Shown in pieces: positions 1-13,946 of a stretch of DNA of 64,000 bases. How positions within the stretch are numbered: position 1 is the stretch's first letter; each line of letters starts with the position of its first letter. A program made the translations under genes and the position numbers. The notes beneath the pieces are model-generated. The model was given only the letters and a program-made list of their open reading frames with translations, searched no databases and was not told the origin of the DNA. Source of the stretch: Zeus faber (taxonomy: Eukaryota; Chordata; Actinopteri; Zeiformes; Zeidae); contig OY482851.1 of NCBI GenBank assembly GCA_960531495.1, forward strand, positions 16,285,321 to 16,349,320, given 5' to 3'.

Positions 1-38
1 AGCGCAGTGTCCAGTATGAAACCCGGCCTCCACCAGGG

Positions 39-83
39 ATGTCCAAGCACATGGACACGTTGCTGAAAGGCAGAGATGACAAG
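39..83 (+). CDS. Candidate first coding exon of hip1r (15 residues)
   Basis: An ATG at 39 with G at -3 opens the short sequence MSKHMDTLLKGRDDK and ends in phase 0 at a plausible donor (AAG|GTACAG). The next recognised hip1r exon at 4391 begins in phase 0, so the two could be joined without a shift. Adding these 15 residues to the 1041 encoded downstream gives 1056, close to the roughly 1068 of human HIP1R. Against it, the residues do not resemble the human HIP1R N-terminus as I remember it, and the frame stays open upstream to the window edge, so this could be an exon of another gene or an open stretch by chance. The call rests only on phase, length and position. Confidence 0.4.
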
Positions 84-3000
84 GTACAGTAACCGATGCC
101 TCAATGTCAGAGGGCAACTGGGGTGTTAGCTGGCAATAGGGCTGATGGCAGGCCAGGGGGATTAGGTCAGGCCTTCCCTTCCTCTCCATCTGTGAAGGGA
201 TTTGGACTGCTGTTTGTAAGTAGATGCAACACTAACTTGTGTCCAGTGACGGAGTCAACGGGGTCACGCTGTCTGGAGCGTGACGGCCAAGTTCTGACAC
301 GAGCCGTCTAGGTTATTTGTACGGTGTTTTGTAGCAAAGCTGAAGAAACAAGCGTTGCACTTCCTTTTATTTCTTTTTTCTTTTTTCTTGTAGAAGTCAG
401 TTATGAAATGATGCTTTCTCAGGGTTTTGCCACGTCCGTCTGTGAGGCTGCCCACTAGGGTCGCTAATTTGATACTCATGCAGAGAACGCTCAATACTCC
501 CTGTGTCCCTGAGCAAGGGCAACCAATCCTTGTGTGTGTGTACTTGTACCAACTCTCTTTAAAGGTGGCTAATGGAATTCAGGGGACATTAACTAAAGAC
601 TTTAGAATAAATGTGGAAATAGAAAAGGGATTGAAGTCTACACTGTATTGGTTCATATTAGATGGTAGACTATGAAAGTAAGTGAGGCTCTCCCATCCTC
701 TGCCTGTATTTACTCTCTCCGTCTCTCCCAGTCCTTCTCTGACTCGACCTTAGAAGTCAAACTCACTGTTCTCTCTCTCTCTCCCGCCATGCTTTATGGA
801 TAGGCGTTCTTAATGTATTCTCGCAGTCCCCCCTGTAGCCATGCTGTTCAGGTGCCATCTGTTGAGGCCTCTCTGCCAGGCACTGTTTGCCAGAGCACGG
901 CCCCCATCCAACCCAAGCTTCTACCCCAGCTGTCGTCCTTCCTCCCCATAACAAACCCCTCATTGTCGGACACCTCCCATTCCTAGACCGTTGCACTTGC
1001 CCTGTGTAAGTCTGCGACTAGCACCTCATTTGCGTCGGCAGGAGGGGGAGTCTCTATTAACCAGGGCACCGCTCTCTTACCCCGAACGTCAGCTCTCACC
1101 CACAGTGGCCCTTCTGTGCTTTGTTTTTTGGTCCTATGTATTTAGGTGGCGGTGGTAAGGAGATGTTAACTTGTCGACTGCGCTGACTCTTGTGTGAATA
1201 AGGCCTTTATAGGTTTTTGCCCTAGTGGGGGCTTGTGCCACCGATACAGTGTCTGATTATGTGTTTGAGGAAAAAGGTTGGGCAGTACGTTCCTGCTTAA
1301 ATGAGCAAACTACCGAGATTAAATCAACATTCTTCGCAAATCTAGGTTAACGGATAGAGGAACTGGAAGTCCTCAAAATATTCAAAAAAGAAAAGCGGTT
1401 TTGGTCCAATGACCTCCATCGGGCAATTATACTGTATATGTGCCTGGCTGAAACGCTGCTTCATTTAATAAATGTATTTTAATTGCAAGTTTGGACAGTG
1501 TACGGGAGCCTCTTTCAGTTACATATACACTGAGAGGTTATCTAATAAATTTGGATATAAAAAATTATGCTGAGTTGGAAGAAGATAATCTGTAGTGTTA
1601 CTGCTGGATTACTCTTATGTAATAATTTACAATTAAACGGTGAAGATGGCTGTCTTGCAGTGGTTGGACATAGATATGGATTGCAGAAACACTAATCACT
1701 TTGTATGAAGTTACAGACACTATGTCAATAGCAGCTCCAACTTTAAGGTTTGTGTGTGTGTTGTTTTTTTTTTTTTTTTATGCTTTGCTGGACCATTTAG
1801 TATGATTAGTATTATGTTCTTTTAAAGTAAATACTCTTCAAAAGAGTGAGGTGAGGAATTCAGCCTCTCCTATAGTTTAGTGTGGGTTTGACTCTTTTTT
1901 TAAAAATATATAGTTATTTTTAAATGTTTAACCTTTCTGAATAGGTTTGACCTTGCACAGTGTTGAAGCAAGAAATACGATGGCCCATTCATATGGCTTT
2001 TCATATACCTTTTTAGCGATCTTATTTCCGTTTTGTTTGAGCCAGGCATTACATTTTGAGTTTCTCAGTTGACATAATTAATTTCAATGTATTTTATAAA
2101 CCGATGATGTAGAGCTGGGCGATGAATCATCGCCCGGATGAATTATCTTTTATTGTGTTTCAGTTGCATCTAAACATCATAAAGTTGTTGTTTTTTTAAG
2201 ATTTTGTTGTATAAAGTTGTGATTAGACTAAGATTTCTCACATGTCTAAAGTATCTTAATTCATTTATTTGTGAAAAACATAGGGTTTTGTATTTATGAG
2301 CACAAATCCTGATTTATATCCATGTCTGTCTATTTCTCAAACAAAATCCGTCCGTTTGAGCCAGGTCGGGAAGATAATGAGTAATGACAACACTGTAGTT
2401 TAGCATGACCACATAAAGCTGACGGTGTATCACGTGTCTTGTATGGTCGTCCTACATGTTGTCCTGTTAACCAAAGACTAAGAATACGTGTCCTGGGTGG
2501 ACATACACCCATAGTCCGTTGATCCACTCTATCTGTCTCCCTTTCTTTACTTCCTGCTTCCTTTGTCAGCTCCACTCGTTTGACCGGCTCGACCAGGAAG
2601 TAGAGGGACCGTGTCCTTGCTCCTGCCGTTATCATCTGTGTAATGGCAGTGGATGCCATGTTTAAACTAAAACTGTTTGGTTTTACGTAGACTACAGAAG
2701 GGTAGCAACTAGGGCTGAACGATTAATCGAATTCAAACCGACATCGCAATTTTAAAATCGTAAAGCCTGCGGTTTATAAAAAAGTTATATATTTTTTTTA
2801 TGTTGCACAATTTAACCAGTAGTCCAGGACTGGCTCTTCCAGTAGGGGAGGTAGGCGGTCGCCTCGCGCGTCATTCAGGGGGGGAGGGGAAAGCGCGGCG
2901 AGGGTTAGATCGGGGCACACCTGTCTCAGTCTCCGACGATGCGCGCACCAGAGGTTGGGTGCCTGCGTTCAGTGCGCCAGAACTGTGTGTTTTAATTATA

Positions 3001-4390
3001 TTTTACGTCTCCTTATGGAACGAAACAAGTGCGTATGGAACGAAACCGCGCGTTATGGGGACACTTTATCTGTGACCCGCACCTATAGCGATTTAACCCT
3101 CTGCGGTGCCTCCCGATGAGACCCAGTGCTCCGGCCTGGGCCACGGTGCGCTGTGCAGGGCGTGTGCTGCTGGTAGAGCCCCGAACTCCCGTAGAGTCCG
3201 GACGGATCCTCTTCCAGAATAATGCATCTCTTTGTTTTGTTTTTTTATGTATTAAATAATCATAAAGCTGTCTCTGAGCACACAGCGATGCTCCGTGTAT
3301 GTGGATGCATGAGTCAGTATTCTACTGTGACTGAAGGTTTTTCTTTTTACAATTCAATTGTTAAACAAAGATACTGTATGTTATTCATATCAATTCATCT
3401 AATTTCATGATGACACGTGGGCCTCGTCTGCAGGAAAGAGCATTTTATATGTTGACTGTATCCAATGTTGTGTTGGTCATACTGTAGGATGACTTATTGC
3501 TTGTATTTAGTGAATAATACAGAACATAAGGAACTTGAAAAATATATATACAAAACTAAATCGCAATATTGGTCTAAAAAAAATCCCATTCGATTATTTT
3601 CACAGATCTTTGAGCCCGAGTAGCAACACCAATTTAATTCATTAATACTCCAGCGGATCTTCACGCGAGCTATTTAAGGAACAGGAAAAACCAGCAGAAT
3701 GTTCTTGACATGTTTCACAAATCATTTGCCTTTTTTTTTTTTTTTTGCTGTCGCCACAATCACCGCTATGCAAGACTGGGTTTGGAATTTACTCAACACG
3801 CCTCGTATCATCAAAGTAGGGATGACGCCCAAGGAAATGGACTAGCTGATAAGTTTGTCTGACGCTACTCAGCTTTTCTGAGAGTATTATTTTCCCAGGG
3901 TGGTTTAAAATCCTCATCTAAAACGACTCCAATATGTCAAGTCAGATTTATTTTACTACCCCCTCCCTGTCAGTCACAACACCGTCTATTATCATAAGTT
4001 TTAATTTTTAGTGTTTCTCATGATCGTTGAGTGTGGTGTTGTGGACACCGGTGTTGTCTGGACGACTACAACCGGACCCTGGCATCGCCTTGTCTAGTGT
4101 AAGCACTGCAGCTGATAGGAGCAGAGAGGAGACTAGCTCCTTGTTTGTTTCACTGAACAACCTTTTTCCCTCCAGGGTCACCTCACAAAATGTACACAAG
4201 CTCACTGCGGACGAACATGAGCCAAACAGAGGTGTTGCCTTGTTCCGATCATAAATGACTAATTAAACAGGAGGCATGGATGCAGCGCGACACAGGACAA
4301 TAAGCTGTTCCCACTTTCTCCTGTGTTCTGCTATTGAGTGCTTCTTTCCGGTCTTTAAAAAATATATATATATTTTCTCTCCTGTTCCAG
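84..4390 (+). other. Presumed hip1r intron 1 or upstream flank
   Basis: This 4.3-kb stretch shows no exon I can recognise. It is AT-rich and contains a hAT-like element at 2710-3619, a T-run near 1768-1780, and a small perfect palindrome at 2115-2133 (GGCGATG around AAT). Open frames in it lack family signatures and flanking splice sites in phase. It ends in a polypyrimidine tract and acceptor (CCTGTTCCAG) just before the first ANTH exon. Confidence 0.6.
2710..3619. mobile_element. Non-autonomous hAT-like DNA transposon with 8-bp TSD
   Basis: The 910-bp segment is flanked by a perfect 8-bp direct repeat GTAGCAAC at 2702-2709 and 3620-3627, the target-duplication length of hAT elements. The termini are short imperfect inverted repeats: TAGGGCTGAACGA on the left and, read from the other strand, TCGGGCTCAAAGA on the right. 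Both then run into ATCGAAT-type sequence (AATCGAATT and AATCGAATG). No transposase frame is visible, so it is non-autonomous or internally deleted. It lies upstream of the first ANTH exon of hip1r. Family assignment rests on TSD length and terminal resemblance to hAT ends, not on a library search. Confidence 0.8.
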
Positions 4391-7300
4391 CTGAGCAGCA
4401 TCAGCAAGGCCATCAACGCCAGTGAGACGCCTGTGAAAGAGAAACATGCACGCCGTATCCTTTCCTTATCTGAGGAATTTGCTTTCCCACTGCTAATATA
4501 ATATCAGTTTCGGTATTTATTTTCGATATCTATTGTAGCCTTTATGAAACGGACTGTACTGCTTTCTACCCATTGTGTCGTAAAGATGTTTTGAGTACAA
4601 ATGACTACGCGCAGTCAGTCTGCTGTTGCAATCTTGGTTGTTCCTTGACTCCTGGGACAGGGATCATTTTGGGTACCCACAGGGAGAAGGGCGCATACAC
4701 CTTCTGGTCCTATGCTCTGGGCCTTCCTCTGGCCAGCAGTGCCATCCTGAGCTGGAAGTTCTGCCACGTGCTCCACAAAGTGCTGCGGGATGGCCACCAC
4801 AATGTGAGTGCCCCTTTTATAGGAATAGGATTTGCGATATAGATTTGGACTTTGACGTGGATACAATTCCTTGTATTTGCAACTTTACCCAGCAAATATA
4901 TTCTCCAGTCAGTTTGAAATCATGGACTCTTTTACGATCAATATTTGGGTCATTAATTATAATTTCCATTTGCTGCTCCCCTCAGAGTCTACAGGACTGC
5001 ATGAGGCATCACAGCACTCTGGTGGAGATCGGGTCGCTATGGGTGAGTCTGTGTTCTTCTAATTGTGACACTCGGGACTAAATTAACCTGATTCTTATCT
5101 GGCCTAATATATAATGATGTGCTTTTTGCTGCACTTTGAAAATCACTCTTTGAATGTGTTATTTTTATTTATTTATTTATTATTAATGTTTCCTGCGTAG
5201 TTCACTCTAATCTCTGGATACTGAGAGATAAGACAGCAGAGGGGGATTGGCAGGGACAGATTAGAGATTTTTTATTTATTTATTTATTCTTTTCCCAAAC
5301 TGCTGTTGAGATAAGTTAATGCTTGCAAATTGTGCCTGTTTCCAGGGCAACCTCCATGACAAATACGGACAGCTGGTATCTCTGTACACTAAGCTGCTCT
5401 GTACAAAGATGGAGTTCCATGTTAAGGTAAAAAAAAAATATCTATAATGAGGGAGGCGACTTTACAAATTTTTCCCCAGATCAATGCTGAAATAAAATGA
5501 AGTGAAATCTCAGTGGCACAAAGAGACCTGAAATACAGTATACCTAAATCCAGCATTCAGGAATCCGACCCAACCTGGAGACCACAGACGAGGAGCTGGA
5601 TCGAACGGCAGGAACGGACATCAACAATGTGTGAGTCTCATTGTGGGGGTTAAATTGGTCTAATCTGACTTCTAATCTATTCTTTTAAATCTATTTTTAT
5701 TCAATATTCAGCTGTATTGAATTATGTTCAGGCAATTACTCATATATTTAACGTAATCAAATTATTTTAAATTTTTTCTTTTTTTTTAACCGATCTATGT
5801 AAATATATGTACCAACTGTAAAATGATATTTTTTTAATTTATCACATTACAGTTCTTTTTTTTCTATTTTTTTTTCTATTGATTTCTTTATTCTCTAAGC
5901 AGGGAAATTCAAATAGAATAACAGATAAGAGTATATATTTTTTAAACATTTTTCTTTGAGAAGGCTGTTCTCTCACATATAATCCACTTCTACCAAACCT
6001 ACTCCCAAAATAAACGGTCAAACTGCAGGCCTCCGATACTGAACACCATTACCATTGTACCTTAGCGAGGCCCTTTTCTTGCTAAAAAGGGTATCTATTC
6101 CCATCCTGTAGGTTCCAGCTCACAGTGGAGGTGTTTGATTACATGGACACAGAGCTGAGGCTGGCGGAGACAGGTGAAAGCCCCATTCCTACCTTACCTC
6201 CACCCTCCCTATCACAGGGCGGGGAACCTGAGCTACAGTATCGGGCTGTGGTCCGCTCACATTGTTTATTTATGTTTCCAGGGGAAATTAACTTTTGTTG
6301 TGAAGGCTTGCTTGACTTCTAACGAAGACGTGTTTTCACATGCACTAGAGTAATCCCAATGTAATCTCTTACTTGCCGACATCATTTAGAACAAATTTCT
6401 CAGTGTTTTGTCCTAAATAAGTTGCTTCCTGAAAAAGGAAAGGCCTGCAATTAGAGCACATTAGTCTGATTTCCTGTGATTTGGCAGTAATGTCACACGC
6501 CTCCCTTCCCCAGAGGGCGTAGCCTTAGGATCCCGCTTTGAGCAGCCATAAACAAACCTCGTAACTTTACAGTAAACAGTCTGCCAGCCCTCCTTCCTTC
6601 CTTGGTTCACACAGTATACAGTGCACGGCCTTTGTCCAAACCTGCCACGTTTGCTAAATCTCCCTCTGCTTTTTTCTACCGTTATAAGAATAAACAGTAT
6701 GTGTATTTCATTGGTTTGGCTAATCAGAGATCTATTGCTAACTTTCTATTTATGGCAAATGGCAAACACATCTTATCTACAAGAGCTTATTAGAGAAAAT
6801 ATACCGTCCCATATTAGACAAACCATTGTGATTGGCCCGACGCTGGCAAAGTTGGGTGGAAATTGGCTTGAGTGGGAGGGTGGCCAGATGTACTCTGCAG
6901 AGCAAATGAAACATGAACTCGCAGATTCCTCTGGTTCCCAGGCTAAGACTTCCCTCCAGGGAGAAATAAAATGCATATCCATCTATCTCAGTGTTTGAGA
7001 AGAGATGCGTTCTGGACCTGTGCACTATTACCTCTGGGTCATCTTTTTGGACCAGTCGCTTGTCAATGCCTTCCGCGAACTAATTTGGTAATGTTCTCGT
7101 TTAAATCTTTCCTCAGTGCTTCGGCAGCTCAACACCTCCATCGCCATCTCCACCCTCACGTCGGGCCAGTGCCGCCTGGCTCCGCTCATCCAGGTCATCC
7201 AGGACTGCAGTCACCTTTATCACTTCACTGTCAAGCTGCTCTTCAAGCTTCATTCCTGTGAGTGCAAGTGAAACGTACATTACAATTTAATCCAGAGCGT

Positions 7301-10300
7301 GTTTAGAAACGGTAGTAATCGTGTTATTATCAAAAATGAATACAAATAACTTGGTGAATTGTAGGTCTCCCTCCGGACACTCTACAAGGACACCGCGATC
7401 GGTTCCACGACCAGTTTCACAGGTAGGTTACCCAAGGCCGCAGGCTAAGGACACATTAAGAGTGGCGCAGCTGTTAAAGAGGGTTATTATGTCATGGGGA
7501 AGCTGTAATGTAAGCCTGTCTCACTCTAAACTGATGCAAATATTCACATAACCGCCGCCCCCTTCTTTTGTGAAGGGTGTGTCACAGGTCACTGTCACAT
7601 TCCTGCAGAAAAGGGCTGCCCGAGCCACGGGACATTTGCCGAAATTTTCTGTGCGCTCCAAATAACAACAGAATTAATGCTAACACGTGAAGTTTATTAA
7701 CAAATTATAAATAAGGTAGCCACTCAAACAGAAAATATTTGTTCATTGCTGGTTCGATTGCTCTGTTTGTTTGTTGGCTCCTTCCCCAAGTCACTTTGTA
7801 CTGGATTTGTGTTTATTCATTGAAAAGTCAGGGAAGTTAGTGACGAGGAGGAGCTTCTGGGCAGTGGTCTTTGATTTTCGTGTTTTAATTAATTTATTTA
7901 TTTTCTCACCATTCACTGTTTTGTAGAAACAGAATTTCACCCAAAGCTGCTTTAAATAATCCTCCATATTATTTCCAATTGACTATATATTTATGCAGGA
8001 TACATACATACTTTATTTTAGCGTACAGCCTGCTGCCAATATTGGGCTCCCAAGTTAATATGATGACTTCTGTTTATAGATGTGTACATATATATTTTTT
8101 ATATTATTAATAAAGTTTTATCTTATATTAACTAATTTCATGAATTTTGTTAAATCTTTATTCTGACACCAATTCCAGTATAACTCTATATGGATTTTCT
8201 TTGTTACAGTAAAAGGGATATGAATAATTAAACTGAAGAATACAAAGTGAGGATGTGTTTGGTAAATGTGGTGTTCATCGTTCCGCAGTCTCAAGAGCTT
8301 CTTCAACAAAGCCAGAGACATGCTGTTCTTCAAGAGACTGATCCAGATTCCAAAGCTGCCTGATGTAAGAGAAACAGAACCTTGGCTTGGGTTGTACAAA
8401 ATAAGCAAATCCAATAAGACTACATCGTATTGGATGTCGTGCATACAGCACCTTAAAGTCACTGTCATTGCTCATGGAGGTTGTCGGGAAGTCCACGTTA
8501 CCTGTGAAGTGCGAGGAAATATCTGTGGAAGATGTAACCGTGAACGTGCGATTAGTGGTGCCGGTCCCAACCTGTGTGTCCTTCCTGTCTGTCTTCCATC
8601 CTAGTCCCCTCCTAACTTCCTGCACGCAGCCTCACTGGCGAAGCACGTCAAGCCCGTGGTCGTGATACCCGACGAAGATGAACCCGAGCAGCAGGATGAC
8701 GACGACGACGAGCCTGAACCGCTGATCGAGGTCAGCAACGCCACCACGTCCAGCGTGCAGGCTCAACCGCAGGTACGTCCCATGGCTGCTTATACGCATG
8801 GTGTAAAAAACGAAATAATAAAATGTTGTTAACTCCCCAGTTTACTTAGGAACTCTTAGGTTTGGCCGATGCGGTTATACTGTTAGTTTAGGGCTCATTA
8901 TAATGTAATGATTACGTTCATTTTCTTTAATATCCATCATATTTCTTATCGCTATTGGTATCAGATTTTTTTTATTGGGGAATAAGATATTCTCTGGAAT
9001 ATACACCCTATTATAGCCTGAGATCATGCCCACACCATTATCTGTATCATTATATCCCGACTGCAAAGAAACATTTACTAAATACAATTTGGTTTTTATG
9101 TTTGTTTTTATTTATTTATTTATACATTTATTCATTTGTTGTTTTCTTTCTTTCCATTCAGCAGTTTGACATATTTGATCAGGCCTTTGGACCCCCCAAT
9201 GGAGGCTTTGATGACCGGTGAGTTTCCCTGCAGTTGCCCTGTTGTTTATCTGCCTGAGGAATATTCCTGTCGGTGACGGTGCATGGTCTGGTTCTGCAGG
9301 GATCTCCAGATCGAGAGCCTCAAGCGGGACCTGGACATGTTGAGGGCAGAGCTGGAGAGAGTCAAAGCGGAGGTACGGAGCAACTCTACGGAGCTGCACA
9401 AGTGTTCAGGCGTGCGACTCGAATGACTGTAATTGATGGGTCATATGTTGGGTGGATGCAAATACTGCCCTTCCCATGTGGAATGTAGCATGTATCCTTA
9501 ACATAGAGTGGCGAAGGAAGTGATGGAGGTTTCCCTGTGTGCTTCTCCCGTCATGGTTTCCGATCTAGCTGACAATCTGTGTCCCGCTGCTCTCTATTCT
9601 GTAGGTGGCCAGTGTGTACGTGTGATGTAAAATTGTGGTAATTTATTTTATTTATGGGTAATTTAAGAATGGAAATATGTTCCTGCTGCATCTGCAACAT
9701 TTCACTCTGCTGACATTCAAATGTTTGTGTATTAATCTCCTTATCCTGAGCACGGCCTCAACGTTCTAGAGTTTTCCTCTGTTTAACTGGTGAGATTCTG
9801 TACAAAGATGACCCCTCTCCATCCCTCCCCGTAGGCCCAGCGCTACATCACCCAACTCAAATCCCAGATCAACAGCCTGGAGGCGGAGCTGGAAGAGCAG
9901 CGGGCACAGAAGCAGCGCGCCCTGGTGGAAAATGAGCAGCTGCGTATGGAACTGGAGGCCACGCGCCGTCGGAACGCAGAGCACGAAGGCCTGCAGACCA
10001 CCTTCATCGAGGCAGAAAGTGAGGGTTGCTCTTTGTCACACACTGTTTCTTCTGCAAACAGATTTTCCAAACTGGAATATCGGCAAACTCTTTTTAAATC
10101 TTTTTTTTTTTTTTTTTTGCGCAGAAAGATCCCAGGCAACTGAGCAACGTTACAACAAGCTAAAGGAGAAGCACACGGAGCTGGTGGCAAGCCACGCTGA
10201 GCTGCTCAGGAAGGTACAGGCACGCCGCTTAAAAATAGTCTTGAATGTTTCAAATGGGCTATCAGCTCTTGTACACGTGAGGTGCAATGTAAAGGTGTTG

Positions 10301-13300
10301 ATTTGTCGATTTGCCTGCAGAGCGCGGACACGGTGAAGATGCTGTCCGCCACCCAGCAGACCCAGGAGGAGGTGGCGCGAACCAAGCAGCAGTTGTCGTT
10401 TGAGGTGGACAGGATCCGACAGGAGGCTGATATGAAGGTCAGTGGTGTGTGGCGTCTGTGCATTTGCTTTGCTCTGCTCTGGCCATCTTTGAGAAGTTGG
10501 GTCTGAAGTAATGTGTTGGTTTTTTTTTTGTCTTTTTTTTTTTTTTGTTTTTCTGCTCTTCTGAACCACAGGTGGAAGAGCAGAAGTTTGAGATGGAGAA
10601 GCTGAGGAGAGAGCTGACGGAGAAGCTAGCAGAGATGACGCGCATGAAGTCAAGTCTGCAGAGCAACGAGAAGGTGAGCGAGCGTGCACATGTTTCATGA
10701 TAATGTCGTGAAGGTTTCAGTTTGGCAAAATACAACTGGTGAGATGCCATACTCCACATTTGTGGATGGAGTTTCTTTCAGAAATTTAAATGGGACCTTT
10801 TATGCAAAACTCACTTTTTCAGTGCTTGTGCACATACATTTGGGTCTTTAATGAGCCTGTTAACACACAAACTGTGTGATAAGACTCAATCTGTTTTTTG
10901 TGGGCAGCCTTCGTCAGAAAACACCCCGATCAGATTTTCTGTACCCTTTGTAACAGGGCCCACAGTAGGATTAGAACCGCCCCCCCTTCTGAGTAACTCA
11001 GCAAACAAATCTTTAAAGAAGATGAATTAATACCAGCTGTCAGTTAACTGCAGACGATGGAAATGCAAGTGTTTAAAAAATAATTCTGCTGTCTACAAAA
11101 AAAAGTACAAAGACTGTAAGCTGTGCATTTCTCTAAACAAAACCAATAGAAATAGTGTGTTTTTATTGTAGATGTATTTTATTCATTTTATTTTCTGAAA
11201 CTAACATGAAAACAAAAATCCCCGTGTCCGTGAGTCGCGGTGTCCATGTCCCCCACAAGCCTGGAGCACAGCAACCAAAGTCGGAACGAATTAGGCCTTG
11301 TCGGTCTAGAATAAGTGAAGATTCCAAATGCAACTGGATTGCTTATTTCTTGCCTCAAATTTGTACAGAAATTGATTTAAGTGTACGGATAAGACAAAAT
11401 CAATGAAAGGAACAGAATCGGGAGTAAAGCTCAAACCCCATTGGCTCACACAACCCACAAAAAAAGCCAGTTTCGTAACACTATGGTTTGGAGGCGTGTT
11501 TCAATGGCTGGAATGCATAACCTGAGTGGTATTTTGAGGAAAAAAAACTTTAAAAACATATTTGTGTAGACCTCACAGACCATTAACTTGTTCAAAAGGA
11601 GCATTATCTGCCCCCCTTTAATCGATCCACCAGACTGCCATCTTCCCTCCTCTGGGGTTCTAACCTTTTCCCCCTCTGCTTCTTCCAGACTGGGGAGCAG
11701 CTGAACAGCTCGATCACAGCTTTGCAGGCAGAGAAAGAGCGTCTGATGCGTTCTGTGAGCGAGAAGGAGGCGGAGCTGTCGTCATTGCGCCAGTCTGCGC
11801 AGGTGCAGCAGTCCTCGCTTCAGCAGGAAAGGGACAAGAGCGTCAGGGAGCTGGGGGAGCTGCAGGGCAAATTGCAGGAGAAGGTCAGAGCCGGGCCCGG
11901 CAGCGTCTGTCCTCCACCGCATGTCGTTGTGTTGCTCCTCTGCAGAGACTAAACCCCTGTGGAGCTTTCTATGACAGAGTCCAAGGCAGTGAATGATTGC
12001 AAAGAACCTAAGTTGTATATACGTTTAAAAGGGTGCGATCAGCTTAAGTTTGTCTTCATTATTAGTTTTTCTCAGTTGGCGTTATTTCCAAAACATTTGC
12101 GACAAGGGATTAGCACAGATCGGGCAAAGTTGTAGTTGTCAACAAGCTTGTTTTAACATAAGCACACAGCTGACTATTGCAGTGCAATTGGATGAGCGCT
12201 TGTGGATTAGTGCAGGAGCCTACTACTGGCAATCAAACATTTAGATCAAGTAATGAAACACTTGGAAAATTTCTCTCCTGCACTTACCTTTATTTGTTGT
12301 ACAAAATCTCTGTAAAGTAGGCAGTATATTGTAAACCAAGAAGTGTGTGTGTGTGTGTGTGTTAACTGTGACTTTGTGCGTCCGTAGTCAAGTCGCGAGG
12401 AGCAGCTACAGCAGAAGCTCCTGGAGGAGCAGTTCGCTCTTCTGCAGGGAACGGTCTCAGAGGCCGAGAACATCATCCAGGACGCTGTGGCCAAACTGGA
12501 CGACCCCCTGCACATACGCTGCACCAGCTCCCCAGGTCAGGCGCTGCTTCTCTGTTATTACAACTATGCATGTGGATTCAGAATGGCATGTGGATTTGTT
12601 TTTAAACAGTTTGAATAAAAAGCAAGAAAGATGAATCAGTTATGATTAGGCCCATTATGTGTATACAATCCAGAATGGACAAACTCTGTGTCCTAACGTC
12701 ACCTCATTCTAAAACCACCTGAAATAACAAGCCCCGTGACAAAACATGCAACTTATGCATGAACTTCTCCCGGCGACATGTGTGGCACTTTTGAAATGAT
12801 TAGATGAGAGCTTTCTGAATTTTTCAGAAAGCTCTCACCTTTCCTAGCCTGTGATAGCTAACCAATATATGCATCTTTATATTTCATTTTAAATGTTGGT
12901 ATTAATTGAAGTGACCTTGACGTAAACGACTCACACTTACCCTGAACTTTGGAGCCGCTTGAAGAGCGTAACTTAAACTGGCAGTGAGGAAGCTTACTAC
13001 AGTTGTTTTCGGCACATTCTATATTATTGGCAAGACCTGGGGTCAGTAGAGCACGTCTCTCTCTCGTGTTTACAGACTACCTCATAAGTCGAGCGGAGGC
13101 CACGTTGGGTTCCATCGACAAGGTGAAAAAGGGCCACGCGGACTATCTGGGAAACATGGGAGGTAAGTCGCTATTTTAGGTTTCACAAAAATATCTGATT
13201 GTTTGGTTATGTCTGTCAATGATCAACTTCTCCATTTCCTCTCTCTCTCTTTGCTCTGTTCACCAGATGCTGGAGGGTTGGTGAGGGCTCTGACGCAGTT

Positions 13301-13871
13301 CTCCCACTTGACTTCCGATACCATTATAAATGGCAGTGCTACGGCGCATATGGCACCCACTGATCACGCTGACCGTAAGGAATATTGGCAAATATTGGCT
13401 TTTTTTATCAGCTCACTTATTCTAACAAGAGTTGTAGATGGATTAAACAAATACTGAACTTCATTATTCCCAACATGCATAAACCAACAGAAAAAGTGTC
13501 ATATTTCAGGTGGGGTTTAACATTTCACAGTATGATCTGAAATTAACATGCGTCCAATGTGATGGGCTTGTAATTGGATACGGAACAACCACATAGAAAT
13601 AAAAGTGTAAACACCCTCACTAAGCATTTAGAACGTGCTGTGATCCAAACACTCAAACCTCAGGGGGTTGGTTGAGATGCACGGTAGCCGCAAATGACTC
13701 AAGTGTAAATGCGGCCGGCTTGTCAAGACACCTCCTCGCTAACGGAATCATTTCAAAGGTGCGGTGTCTTGCCGCCTCCCACTGATGGAGGAGGACGTCC
13801 ACGGGCACTGACTTGCGGGGTTAAAGTCATTCGGATTTATCTGGCTACTCCAGATCGAAATCAGATTGCGT

Positions 13872-13946
<75 letters not shown>

